Below the pieces are notes generated by a model. The model made no database searches. It was not told the origin of the DNA and saw nothing but the letters and a program-made list of their open reading frames with translations. This document shows, piece after piece, positions 24,503 to 32,577 of a stretch of DNA of 45,740 nt (positions within the stretch are counted from its first letter, which is position 1; each line of letters starts with the position of its first letter). This stretch comes from DASWHD01 sp036393335. Lineage in GTDB: Bacteria; CG2-30-53-67; CG2-30-70-394. The DNA lies in the NCBI GenBank assembly GCA_036393335.1, contig DASWHD010000022.1, forward strand, positions 1 through 45,740, written 5' to 3'. A program made the translations under genes and the position numbers.

Positions 24503-25512
24503 GCTCCATCCTCCGCGCCCTGAAAAAGCTAGAGGACGCCCCTGCCGACCAGAATGGCGTCGCTCCGTGGCAGGCCAAGTTCACCAACCAGCACACCCGT
24601 CACCGGCAGTCGCGCCGCGCCCCACTGCGCTCGACAACCGCCATCGTGGCCGCCGTGGCAGTGCTCGCCGTCGTCGGCTGGCTCGCCAATCGGGGGCCAC
24701 AGCTCGGCGGTGAGACGGCCGGAGAACCGGCCGGCGACGAGCGCATGGCAAGTCCTCCGGAGCAGCCGTCGGCACCACCACGTCCCGCTTCGTCCCCGGC
24801 ATCCCCCGAGATGTCCGTGGCAAATCAGCCACCGGCGGCACTGCCTCCCGTGCTGGTGGAACGCTCGGCCGCCGCGCAGCAGACGAAACTGGCGGACGCC
24901 CACGGAAACCCAACGGTGAGCCCGGAGGCTACCACCCCGATGCCCCGTGTCACGTCTCCTCCGGTGACCCTGGAACGGCCTGCGCCGGATGACGAGAACC
25001 ATCAGACGGATGTCGCCACCCTTGCCGCCGGGACGTCGGCCACGCCAGCCGCAAAGGTCCCGGAAGAGCCGGTGTTACCCATCGTCGCATCGCCATTGGC
25101 CAACGATGTGGCCCCACCCGCCGAGACGCCAGCGGCGACCTGGCATGCGCCGATGCCACGACCGCCAGCCACGAGCACCCCGATCCGACGGGATGTGGCG
25201 CAGGCCGTCGCGCACCCTGCGAGAGCGACGACGCCGGTGGTCACGCCATCCCTCACCTCCCCCGTCACTCAGATAAAGCCGACCGAGACCACAACGCCTC
25301 CAGCGCCCATCCTCAACCGGCTTCGTGACACCGCGATCAAGCTACAGGCGATCGCCTGGTCGAACGATCCGGAGCGACGCATGGCGATGATCAACGAGCA
25401 GATCGTGCACGAAGGCCAGACAATCGAGGGGTACACCATCGCCGCCATCGGCGAGGAGAGCGTGACGATGCGCAAGGGCAACGAGGCGTGGGAGCTACGC
25501 TACGGCCACTGA
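24499..25512 (+). CDS. GspB-type protein (type II secretion assembly factor)
   Basis: Predicted 337-residue bitopic inner-membrane protein. It begins SSILRALKKLED, the hallmark start of GspB proteins, has one transmembrane helix (about 46-63), a long Pro/Thr/Ala-rich periplasmic linker, and a C-terminal GspB domain (about 270-337: LQAIAWSNDPERRMAMINEQIVHEG then GYTIAAIGEESVTMRKG). The GTG start overlaps the TGA of the gspA-like gene (GTGA at 24499-24502), showing translational coupling. No other gsp genes lie in the window, so the secretin is encoded elsewhere or the pair serves another cell-wall-spanning secretin. Confidence 0.85.
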   Translation: MSSILRALKKLEDAPADQNGVAPWQAKFTNQHTRHRQSRRAPLRSTTAIVAAVAVLAVVGWLANRGPQLGGETAGEPAGDERMASPPEQPSAPPRPASSPASPEMSVANQPPAALPPVLVERSAAAQQTKLADAHGNPTVSPEATTPMPRVTSPPVTLERPAPDDENHQTDVATLAAGTSATPAAKVPEEPVLPIVASPLANDVAPPAETPAATWHAPMPRPPATSTPIRRDVAQAVAHPARATTPVVTPSLTSPVTQIKPTETTTPPAPILNRLRDTAIKLQAIAWSNDPERRMAMINEQIVHEGQTIEGYTIAAIGEESVTMRKGNEAWELRYGH

Positions 25513-25597
25513 GGCGTACCGTCCCGTCGTCAATTGCTCCCTTTGGCCCCCCGCGGGCAGCGCCCTGATATGGAGGGGAGCGCCACGCGCCCCCCTC

Positions 25598-25692
25598 GCC
25601 ACCCGGCACAGGTCCGGGTGGCTTCACCCCCCTTGGATGGCGGGCTCGCACCCGCCATCAGACCGTAGGTCGCGTCCCGCTCCCTACGGTCT
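25598..25692. repeat. Array of three consecutive perfect hairpins
   Basis: Downstream of the gspB-like gene three stems follow one another: 9 bp GCCACCCGG/CCGGGTGGC at 25598-25622, 9 bp GATGGCGGG/CCCGCCATC at 25636-25659, and 10 bp AGACCGTAGG/CCTACGGTCT at 25660-25692. The last two abut without a gap. No T-run follows any of them. They could protect the gspAB mRNA end or be REP-type repeats; the third contains GTAG/CTAC feet like the other REP units here. Confidence 0.7.
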
Positions 25693-26251
25693 ACGGTGGC
25701 CGGGTATTCAGTTCCAGCTTGGCCGGTCCTGGCCTTCACTCGCCGTCGTCTTTGCGGGCGAAGAAGTCCAGGGCGAGTCGCGGTAGTTATCACAGGCGAT
25801 GCGGATTCCCGGCGGGTGTGGGGCGGGTGTCTGGCTTGGGCAGCAGTTGCGTAAAAATCCGGACACCACAGACCCTGCGCCGACACAGCACGGATCGCCT
25901 GCACATCCGCATTCACCATGGCTCGGCTAGCCCACATCTCCTGGCAATGTCCTCTGTGAATCCCAACGTGCTGAACGGTCTTGAGCTTGCGGGCCAGAGT
26001 GGGCGGTCGGGCGATGGTGTTTCCTGAGAGACGTGGGCTGGCGGGCCGACTGCAAACGGCTGGAGCACCGGCTCACCCATCGACTGAGCTGGCACGAAGT
26101 TTGCGTGCGTCCCCCTAGCGAGGGACGGCCTCCATGCAGCACTCAGCCTGCACCCGGGCCCCTGCGCCAAGCCCCACAGGGAGAACCGCATCAGGAGCAA
26201 TGAGATGATCTGGACCAGCGGCACCACCATCCCTTTCGCGAAAACCTTCCG
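25693..26251. other. Gene-poor region between gspB and ftsH (left part)
   Basis: No gene can be supported. Frames on both strands lack ribosome sites, domains or plausible composition. GC content is lower than in the surrounding genes. A minus-strand frame of 143 codons (26344-25913) is unrecognisable and overlaps the small lipoprotein candidate. Confidence 0.4.
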
Positions 26252-26470
26252 GTGAACCAGTCCCTCTCCGCAGTTGTGGTTGCCCTCGTCTTCCTCACTT
26301 CGGCCGCGTGCGGCCATTTTCAGCGTATGAATCTGCCAGAGCACATGACGCGGGTGGAACGGAAGACGGAAGGCGAGTCCACCATACCGAACGCCACTCC
26401 GGTCTCCGATTCCGCGCCGACGGAGGAGCGCCTGCCACCCACCAAGCGCTTGCTCTTGCCCCCCGTCTGA
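26252..26470 (+). CDS. Small hypothetical lipoprotein
   Basis: Possible 72-residue protein beginning at GTG 26252. The first 20 residues form a signal peptide ending LTSAAC, a loose lipobox with C20 as the lipidation site. The short mature part is charged and Pro-rich (TEERLPPTKRLLLPP) with no recognisable domain. There is no convincing ribosome site. It is the only protein-like frame in the 1.4-kb gap between gspB and ftsH, and could equally be a decayed gene. Confidence 0.38.
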   Translation: MNQSLSAVVVALVFLTSAACGHFQRMNLPEHMTRVERKTEGESTIPNATPVSDSAPTEERLPPTKRLLLPPV

Positions 26471-26510
26471 CCCAGCCCGACGTCGCGTTTTCCCCCGACA
26501 TCGTCGCCCC

Positions 26511-26524
26511 GGGGGGGGGGGGGG
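26511..26524. repeat. 14-base G homopolymer
   Basis: An uninterrupted run of G, preceded by CCCC and followed by TCGGGG. It lies in non-coding sequence, so no phase-variable frame is evident; the exact length may be unreliable in assembled data. Confidence 0.8.
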
Positions 26525-26758
26525 TCGGGGTCCGCAGCCCCTGTTGGCGTTCGCTCTGCGCAGCCGGTGTATCTGTCACGATGCGCCGGCTGCGCCGAGC
26601 AATTTTCCCATGGGTGGTGGCCGACCGTACGCGAACCTCATGGAGCTGCGGCCTCTACTGCGTGGGGTGGCCAGCGCTTCCAGGCACTCGCATGCGCTTG
26701 CAACGAGCCTTGACGAGAATAGCGGCTAGAATGTGTCTCGCTTCGGCCACGTTGTCCG

Positions 26759-26785
26759 TTGCCGGAGGCCGTGTTAGCTTAAAAT
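26759..26785 (+). promoter_or_regulatory. Weak candidate promoter for the ftsH block
   Basis: TTGCCG at 26759-26764 and TAAAAT at 26780-26785 are only 15 bp apart. The -10 box is good, the spacing poor. It lies about 145 bp upstream of the ftsH start. Confidence 0.3.
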
Positions 26786-26931
26786 CACATGAGATGGACT
26801 GTATCGACAAGCGCCGGATTCGTTCCCACGTTGCGATTGGAGACTGCCTATCCCATCGACGAAGCGGCTGAGGTTAGCCCTCGTCAAGGGCAGGATCTGC
26901 GGCCTCGCTGGGCGTGTTGGAGAAACCTTCG

Positions 26932-28740
26932 TTGAATGCCTTTTATAAGAATTTGTCGTTGTGGCTCGTGATCGGCGTGATCATGGTGCTGCTCTTTAAC
27001 CTGTTTGAGGGACCGACCCAGCCTCCGGGTGAGATGGTCTTCAGTGAGTTCCTCTCCCGCGTCTCCGAGGGCGAGATCAGCGAGGTCGTCATCCAGGATC
27101 GCGAGATTTCCGGTCGGCTCAAGGACGGCACCCCATTCCATACCTACGCGGCGGATTACCCCGGTTTGGTGGAAGACCTGCAGCGCGAGGGTGTGAGCAT
27201 CGCGGCGCGGCCGCCGAAGACCACGCCACTCTATCTCCAGGTGCTTCTGTCATGGGCACCGTTCATCCTGCTGTTCGGGGTGTGGATCTTCTTCATGCGC
27301 CAGATGCAAGGAGGCGGCAATCGCGCCCTTTCGTTTGGCAAGAGCCGCGCCAAGCTCCAGAGCGATTCGACCCAGAAGGTGACCTTCGACGACGTCGCGG
27401 GAATTCCCGAAGCCAAGGGGGAGCTCGAGGAAATCGTCGAGTTTCTCAAAGACCCGAAGAAGTTCCAAAACCTCGGTGGCCGAATCCCGCGTGGCGTTCT
27501 GCTGATGGGATCACCGGGCACCGGCAAGACTCTCCTGGCCAAGGCGATCGCCGGTGAGGCCGGCGTCCCGTTCTTTTCCATCTCGGGCTCGGACTTCGTC
27601 GAGATGTTCGTGGGTGTCGGCGCCTCGCGGGTGCGCGATCTCTTCGAGCAGGGCAAGAAGCACGCACCGTGCATCATTTTCATCGATGAGATCGATGCGG
27701 TTGGACGCCACCGGGGCGCCGGCCTCGGCGGCGGCCACGACGAGCGCGAGCAAACCCTCAACCAGCTCCTGGTAGAGATGGATGGCTTCGAGACCGACGA
27801 AGGCGTGATCTTGATTGCCGCGACGAACCGGCCCGACGTCCTCGATCCGGCGCTGCTGCGTCCGGGGCGCTTCGACCGCCAGGTGGTGGTGCCGAACCCC
27901 GACATCGTCGGCCGGCAGAAGATCCTGGAGATCCACAGCCGCAAGATCCCACTGGCGAGCGACGTCGACCTCAAGAAGATCGCGCGTGGTACACCGGGAT
28001 TCACCGGGGCAGACCTGGCCAACCTCCTCAACGAAGCGGCTTTGCTTGCGGCCCGCCGCAACCGCAAGGAGGTCGGCAATGCCGATCTGGAGGAGGCCAA
28101 GGACAAGGTGATGATGGGGCCGGAGCGCAAGTCGGCGGTGATGACCGACGACGAACGCATCAACACCGCTTACCACGAGGCGGGCCACGCCCTGGTCGCC
28201 AAGCTGCTGCCCGGGACCGACCCGGTGCACAAGATGACCATCATCCCACGGGGTCGTGCCCTCGGCGTCACCCAACAGTTGCCCGACGAGGATCGCTACA
28301 CCCGCACGGCGGAAGAGATGCGCTCCACCCTCGCCATCCTCATGGGGGGGCGGTCGGCGGAAGAGCTGCAGTTCGGCCACTTCACCACCGGCGCCAGCAA
28401 CGACATCGAGCGCGCCACCGAGCTGGCGCGGCACATGGTGTGTGACTGGGGGATGAGCGAGACCCTGGGCCCGCTGGCCTTTGGCAAGAAGGAGGAGCAA
28501 ATCTTCCTCGGGCGCGAGATCAGCCAACACCGTGACTATTCGGAGCGGACCGCAGAGCGGATCGACGCCGAGGTCAAACGCCTGGTGATGCACGGCTACG
28601 AGACGGCGAAGCGACTGCTGCAGGAGAACTTCGAGACCCTAAAACGCCTCTCGGAGAGCCTCCTGGAACGGGAGACCCTGACCGGCGCCGAGATCGACGC
28701 GATCGTCCAGGGACGGGAGCTGGCACCGCTGCCGGTTTAG
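26932..28740 (+). CDS. ftsH: ATP-dependent zinc metalloprotease FtsH
   Basis: Hexameric inner-membrane AAA+ protease that degrades membrane and short-lived cytosolic proteins, including LpxC in Gram-negatives. Two transmembrane helices (about 8-25 and 103-121) flank a periplasmic domain. The AAA domain has Walker A GSPGTGKT (193-200), Walker B IIFIDEID (248-255) and pore motif FVG (226-228). The zinc site is HEAGH at 415-419. The start is set at TTG 26932, giving MNAFYKNLSLW as in related FtsH proteins, with GGAG 9 bases upstream; GTG at 26914 would add six residues. It leads ftsH-folP-cdaA-ybbR-glmM, an order known in Desulfobacterota. Confidence 0.94.
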   Translation: MNAFYKNLSLWLVIGVIMVLLFNLFEGPTQPPGEMVFSEFLSRVSEGEISEVVIQDREISGRLKDGTPFHTYAADYPGLVEDLQREGVSIAARPPKTTPLYLQVLLSWAPFILLFGVWIFFMRQMQGGGNRALSFGKSRAKLQSDSTQKVTFDDVAGIPEAKGELEEIVEFLKDPKKFQNLGGRIPRGVLLMGSPGTGKTLLAKAIAGEAGVPFFSISGSDFVEMFVGVGASRVRDLFEQGKKHAPCIIFIDEIDAVGRHRGAGLGGGHDEREQTLNQLLVEMDGFETDEGVILIAATNRPDVLDPALLRPGRFDRQVVVPNPDIVGRQKILEIHSRKIPLASDVDLKKIARGTPGFTGADLANLLNEAALLAARRNRKEVGNADLEEAKDKVMMGPERKSAVMTDDERINTAYHEAGHALVAKLLPGTDPVHKMTIIPRGRALGVTQQLPDEDRYTRTAEEMRSTLAILMGGRSAEELQFGHFTTGASNDIERATELARHMVCDWGMSETLGPLAFGKKEEQIFLGREISQHRDYSERTAERIDAEVKRLVMHGYETAKRLLQENFETLKRLSESLLERETLTGAEIDAIVQGRELAPLPV

Positions 28741-28841
28741 CCCACTCACCATGAGTCTGCCGCAAGACTGCATCCACTCGCATCCGCCATCCGTTCTTCG
28801 TGCGCGTCTGCGACGGTCCGCATGGCCCCCTGCGGGCGCGG

Positions 28842-28877
28842 ACTCGCAGGCCACCCGGCACTCGCAGGCCACCCGGC
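28842..28877. repeat. Two tandem copies of an 18-bp unit
   Basis: The unit ACTCGCAGGCCACCCGGC occurs twice in direct succession in the ftsH-folP spacer. It lies upstream of the preferred folP start. Confidence 0.8.
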
Positions 28878-28959
28878 ATCTTCACGCACCGGCGTGTCCT
28901 CACGACGAGCCGTAGTGAGCCATGCGGGCCGAGCCGCGGTGGACCTGGCAAGCGATCGT

Positions 28960-29829
28960 ATGACCCGGTGGCTGAAGGCAGGCGATCACACCCTGGCCGT
29001 CGACGGTCTGCCACTGCTCATGGGGATCGTCAATATCACCCCAAACTCCTTCGCGGACGGCGGCCGCTATCTCGCACCTCAGGCGGCGATCGATCATGCC
29101 CTACGCCTGGCGGACGAGGGGGCAGATCTCCTCGACCTGGGGGCGGAGTCGACCAGACCCGGCGCCAAGCCGGTCCCGGCAGAGGATGAGCTGGCGCGCC
29201 TGTTGCCCGTCCTGCGCGAGCTCCGGCGCCGCGTGTCGATCCCGATCTCCATCGACACCTACAAGGCAGCGGTCGCGGGGCCGTGCCTCGCGGAGGGCGC
29301 TTCGATGATCAACGACATATCGGGCCTCTCTTTCGATCCAGTCATGGGCGATACCGTCGCGGCAAGCACCGCCGCCCTGTGTCTCATGCATACCCCGGCA
29401 CCACCGCTCACCATGCAGCGGCGGGCAGTCTATGGTGACGTGGTACGAGAGGTGGCGTCGACCCTTACTCGGGCGGTGTCCACGGCAGAGGCGGCGGGGG
29501 TCGTACGCGACCGGTTGCTCATCGACCCGGGCCTCGGGTTTGGCAAGACGGCCGAGCACAACTGGGCGCTCCTGCGCGATCTCGACACCCTCCATGCCCT
29601 GGGCCTGCCCGTGCTGATCGGCGCATCGCGCAAGTCGTTCATCGGCGCCGCCCTGGTGCAGGGACGGAGCGGGCCAACGCCGGGGGAGCCGTGGCCTGTG
29701 GCGGAGCGGCTCGAGGGGAGCCTGGCCATCGCCGTTTGGTGTGCCCTGCAAAGGGTGGCGGTGCTGCGCGTGCATGATGTTGACGCCACCGCGCGGGTAT
29801 TGAAAATAGTTCAACAACTTATCGGTTGA
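28960..29829 (+). CDS. folP: Dihydropteroate synthase
   Basis: Cytosolic enzyme that joins p-aminobenzoate to dihydropterin pyrophosphate in folate synthesis, the target of sulfonamides. The 289-residue product shows the family barrel motifs in order: MGIVNITPNSFADGG (with Asn where Asp is more usual), DLGAESTRPGA, ISIDTYKA, MINDISG, DPGLGFGKT and LIGASRKSFIG. The ATG at 28960 is the nearest start that yields a family-like N-terminus; an earlier ATG at 28822 would read through the tandem repeat. It lies 219 bp after ftsH and 183 bp before cdaA. Confidence 0.92.
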   Translation: MTRWLKAGDHTLAVDGLPLLMGIVNITPNSFADGGRYLAPQAAIDHALRLADEGADLLDLGAESTRPGAKPVPAEDELARLLPVLRELRRRVSIPISIDTYKAAVAGPCLAEGASMINDISGLSFDPVMGDTVAASTAALCLMHTPAPPLTMQRRAVYGDVVREVASTLTRAVSTAEAAGVVRDRLLIDPGLGFGKTAEHNWALLRDLDTLHALGLPVLIGASRKSFIGAALVQGRSGPTPGEPWPVAERLEGSLAIAVWCALQRVAVLRVHDVDATARVLKIVQQLIG

Positions 29830-30012
29830 GGCACATTTCCCCAGGGCACCGGGTACCGCGCCTGGGACCATGGCGTGCTCGGCGCCGGGAAAATCGTTAG
29901 GAACAGGACAGGACGCCTCGTCTGGCGTTCCCCACAACCTTGCGGCGCTCTCTGCCGATCCGGGAGAGAGCGGGTTGGTTTTCTATTGTAGGTCATCGCG
30001 TGGGGTAGCCAG

Positions 30013-30846
30013 GTGCTCGTGGAACCGTTCGATCAAGCGCTCCGTCTCTTTTCCGGGCTGAGATTCCCTCAGGACCTGATCGACATCGGCATCGTCGCCT
30101 TCGTCATCTACCGCGTCCTGCTGCTCCTGAGCGGCACCCGCGCCATGAACATGGTGTTCGGGGTGCTGTTAATCGCCAGCGTCGCCTACCTCTCGTCGTG
30201 GAGTCAGCTCTACGCCATCAACTGGCTGCTTTCCCACGTGTGGACCTACTTATTGCTGGCGATCGTCATCATCTTCCAGCCCGAGATCCGCCGCGCCCTG
30301 GCCAACGTCGGGCAGGGACCCATCCTCTCCGGGTCGCGGGCCAAGGGATGGGAGCGCTCTCTCGACGCCCTGGTCACGGCTGCGGCGACCCTGGCGGATC
30401 AGCGCATCGGCGCGTTGATCGCCATCGAGCGTAGCACGCCGCTGGGTGACCTGATCGAAATCGGCACCCCCCTGAACGCCACCCTCAGCAAGGAGCTACT
30501 GAAGGCGATCTTCAGCCATGGCTCGCCGATTCACGACGGGGCAGTCCTGGTCCGTGAAGGCGAGGTCGTTGCGGCGGGATGCTTCCTGCCGATCAAGCTC
30601 AGCGCCGACATCGCTCAGGAGCTCGGCACCCGCCACCGCGCCGCGATCGGCCTCACTGCGGAGAGCGACGCCGTGGTCATCGTGGTCTCGGAGGAGACCG
30701 GTGCCCTGGGGTTGGCCGTCGAGGGACGCGTGCTCCGCAACCTCGACCCGGCGCGTCTCCACGCCCGCCTCACCGACCTCCTCACCCCGTCCGCGGCGCC
30801 CCGCCGCCGCTGGCTACCCTGGCGGTCGCGTGCCGAGGCCCCGTGA
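30013..30846 (+). CDS. cdaA: Diadenylate cyclase CdaA
   Basis: Membrane enzyme that makes the second messenger c-di-AMP from two ATP. The 277-residue product has three N-terminal transmembrane helices (about 20-40, 45-62, 70-88) and a DAC domain with the two signature motifs DGA (175-177) and RHR (207-209). The GTG at 30013 is used, with GGGG about 8 bases upstream; GTG at 30019 is an alternative. Its TGA overlaps the GTG of ybbR (GTGA at 30843-30846). The order cdaA-ybbR-glmM matches the conserved module of Firmicutes and Desulfobacterota, where YbbR and GlmM modulate the cyclase. Confidence 0.93.
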   Translation: MLVEPFDQALRLFSGLRFPQDLIDIGIVAFVIYRVLLLLSGTRAMNMVFGVLLIASVAYLSSWSQLYAINWLLSHVWTYLLLAIVIIFQPEIRRALANVGQGPILSGSRAKGWERSLDALVTAAATLADQRIGALIAIERSTPLGDLIEIGTPLNATLSKELLKAIFSHGSPIHDGAVLVREGEVVAAGCFLPIKLSADIAQELGTRHRAAIGLTAESDAVVIVVSEETGALGLAVEGRVLRNLDPARLHARLTDLLTPSAAPRRRWLPWRSRAEAP

Positions 30847-32576
30847 AGGCGCTCCTGCAAAACCTTCCCCTGAAGGTCGTATCGCTGTGCCTCGCCTGCC
30901 TGGTATGGCTGTTCGTCATGGGCGAGGAGCATTCGGAGCGCAGTTACACGGCGCCGGTAGTCATCAGCCGTGTGCCCGAGGGTCTGGTCGTGGTCAATGA
31001 GGGAGACCAATTCGTCGAGGTCCGGGTATCGGGACCGCGCGGTATCCTCAACCGCCTGGCGGACGACGCCTTCATCACCATCCTCGACCTGGCACCGTAC
31101 GGCCGTGGCGAGGTGGACGTGCCCATCTTCCGCGAAGCGGTTCAGGCACCCGCGGGGGTAACGATCTCCCGCATCTTTCCCGCCACGATCAAGATGCAGC
31201 TCGATGCCCTGGTGGAAAAGGAGATCCCCCTGCACGCCGTCACCACGGGACGACCGGCCCACGGCTACGAGGTCAAAGAGGTCGTGCTTGCACCACGGTC
31301 CCTGCTCCTCACCGGACCGGAGACCCTGCTCAACAAGATCTCCGAGATCCCCACCACCCCAATTTCCGTGGCGGGTTTGACCGGTGACGCGACGGTGACG
31401 GCCGACGTCGACTTTCAGCGTCGTCTGGTCTCGTGGCCCAACCAGCCGATTCGCGCGCAGATCGTGGTAGTGCCGCGCATCGTCACCCAGACAATGCCCG
31501 TGCATCCGGTGCTAGAAGGCGAGGTGGACACACCGTTCAAGGTCACCGGCGTGGAAGTCGACCCGGCGACGGTGGCGATCACCGGTCCGGAACCGTCAGT
31601 GGAGCGGATCCAGGCGCTGACGGCGCCACCCATCAACGTCGCGGGTGAGGAAAAATCGTTCAGCCGCACCCTGCGGCTGGAAAGCCCGGCGGAAGGCGTC
31701 CGGCTCTCGGACACCGATCGGGTGGAGGTCAAGGTGACCCTCGAGGAAAAGGAGCTACAGCGGACCGTGCCGGTGACCGCGACACTCCAAGGCAAGCCGC
31801 ACCGTGACTATCAAGTGGGCGAGGTGCAGGTCATTCCGTCCACGGTGCGGGTGACCGGCCCGTACCGGAAGGTGGTCGACCTGGAAGCGATCCCCACCGC
31901 GCCGGTGACGATCGCTGACCTCGAGCAGCTCTCCATGCAACAGACCACGCTGAACCTTCCCCGCGGCGTGGAGCGGACCGGTTCGGCGGGGAAGATCACG
32001 GTGATCGTCCCGATCGAGGACAAGATCGTGCAGCGCCGAATCCCGGTGCGACCCGCCTTCTCCGGTGCACCGAAGGGGGGCTTACGGGTAGCAGGGGTTG
32101 TCGTCGACCCGGAGGAGGTCGCCTTACAAGGGCCATCGCGACAACTCCGCGACCTGCAGGGAATTCCCACCGCCGTCTTGAGTTATCCAGAACGCGCCGG
32201 AGAGCACACGATCAGTGGCGCGCGGCTACTCTTGCCGGAGGGAGGAGTGACGGCCCAGCCGGATCGGGTAGCGGTGATCGTAACATTGATGTCTTCCCCC
32301 GCCATGCACCGCCGCCTGCCGGTCCGTGCGATCCTCGTCGACGAGCCACCGCCGGGATTCCGCCTGCGAGAAGTCGTCGTGCAACCCAAGGAAATCGAGG
32401 TCAAAGGCGTGGCAGAGCGCGTGAACGGGCTGTCCGAGCTGGTTACCGAGCCGATATCCTTACGCGGCCTGACGGAGGCCACCACGATCACCACACGGGT
32501 GATCACGCCGCAACAAGGGGTGGAGGTGACAGACTCCGCGGTGGAGGTCACTGTCCACGTGCAGCGGGAGAACTAG
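30843..32576 (+). CDS. YbbR-domain protein with six repeats (CdaR-like)
   Basis: Predicted 577-residue protein with one N-terminal transmembrane helix (about 9-26) and a large extracytoplasmic part. The rest consists of about six successive YbbR domains of 80-90 residues, each starting with an (R/T)xxPV strand and containing a P-x-x-(V/L)-x-(V/L)-x-GP turn (for example ISRVPEGL, VEVDPATVAITGP, VQVIPSTVRVTGP, VVVDPEEVALQGP). Gram-positive CdaR has three to four. In known modules it regulates the diadenylate cyclase from outside the membrane. The GTG at 30843 overlaps the cdaA stop; glmM starts 2 bases after its stop. Confidence 0.9.
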   Translation: MKALLQNLPLKVVSLCLACLVWLFVMGEEHSERSYTAPVVISRVPEGLVVVNEGDQFVEVRVSGPRGILNRLADDAFITILDLAPYGRGEVDVPIFREAVQAPAGVTISRIFPATIKMQLDALVEKEIPLHAVTTGRPAHGYEVKEVVLAPRSLLLTGPETLLNKISEIPTTPISVAGLTGDATVTADVDFQRRLVSWPNQPIRAQIVVVPRIVTQTMPVHPVLEGEVDTPFKVTGVEVDPATVAITGPEPSVERIQALTAPPINVAGEEKSFSRTLRLESPAEGVRLSDTDRVEVKVTLEEKELQRTVPVTATLQGKPHRDYQVGEVQVIPSTVRVTGPYRKVVDLEAIPTAPVTIADLEQLSMQQTTLNLPRGVERTGSAGKITVIVPIEDKIVQRRIPVRPAFSGAPKGGLRVAGVVVDPEEVALQGPSRQLRDLQGIPTAVLSYPERAGEHTISGARLLLPEGGVTAQPDRVAVIVTLMSSPAMHRRLPVRAILVDEPPPGFRLREVVVQPKEIEVKGVAERVNGLSELVTEPISLRGLTEATTITTRVITPQQGVEVTDSAVEVTVHVQREN

Positions 32577-32577
32577 G

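Larger units (their letters stand above)
26471..26931. other. Spacer upstream of ftsH
   Basis: No gene is seen. It holds a 14-G homopolymer (26511-26524), a weak promoter candidate at 26759-26785 and the ftsH ribosome site (GGAG at 26919-26922). A plus-strand frame passing through the G run has no protein-like features. Confidence 0.45.

Noticed and set aside
25660..25692. Hairpin resembling group II intron domain V
   Set aside because: Similar length and CCGTA/TACGG stem, but no GNRA tetraloop or catalytic AGC in the right place, and no reverse transcriptase gene nearby.
25913..26344. Minus-strand 143-codon frame in the gene-poor island
   Set aside because: Unrecognisable, no ribosome site, composition unlike neighbouring genes.
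26308..26871. Frame through the 14-G tract as a phase-variable gene
   Set aside because: The translation on either side of the tract is not protein-like, and no signal or domain appears in any of the three frames after it.
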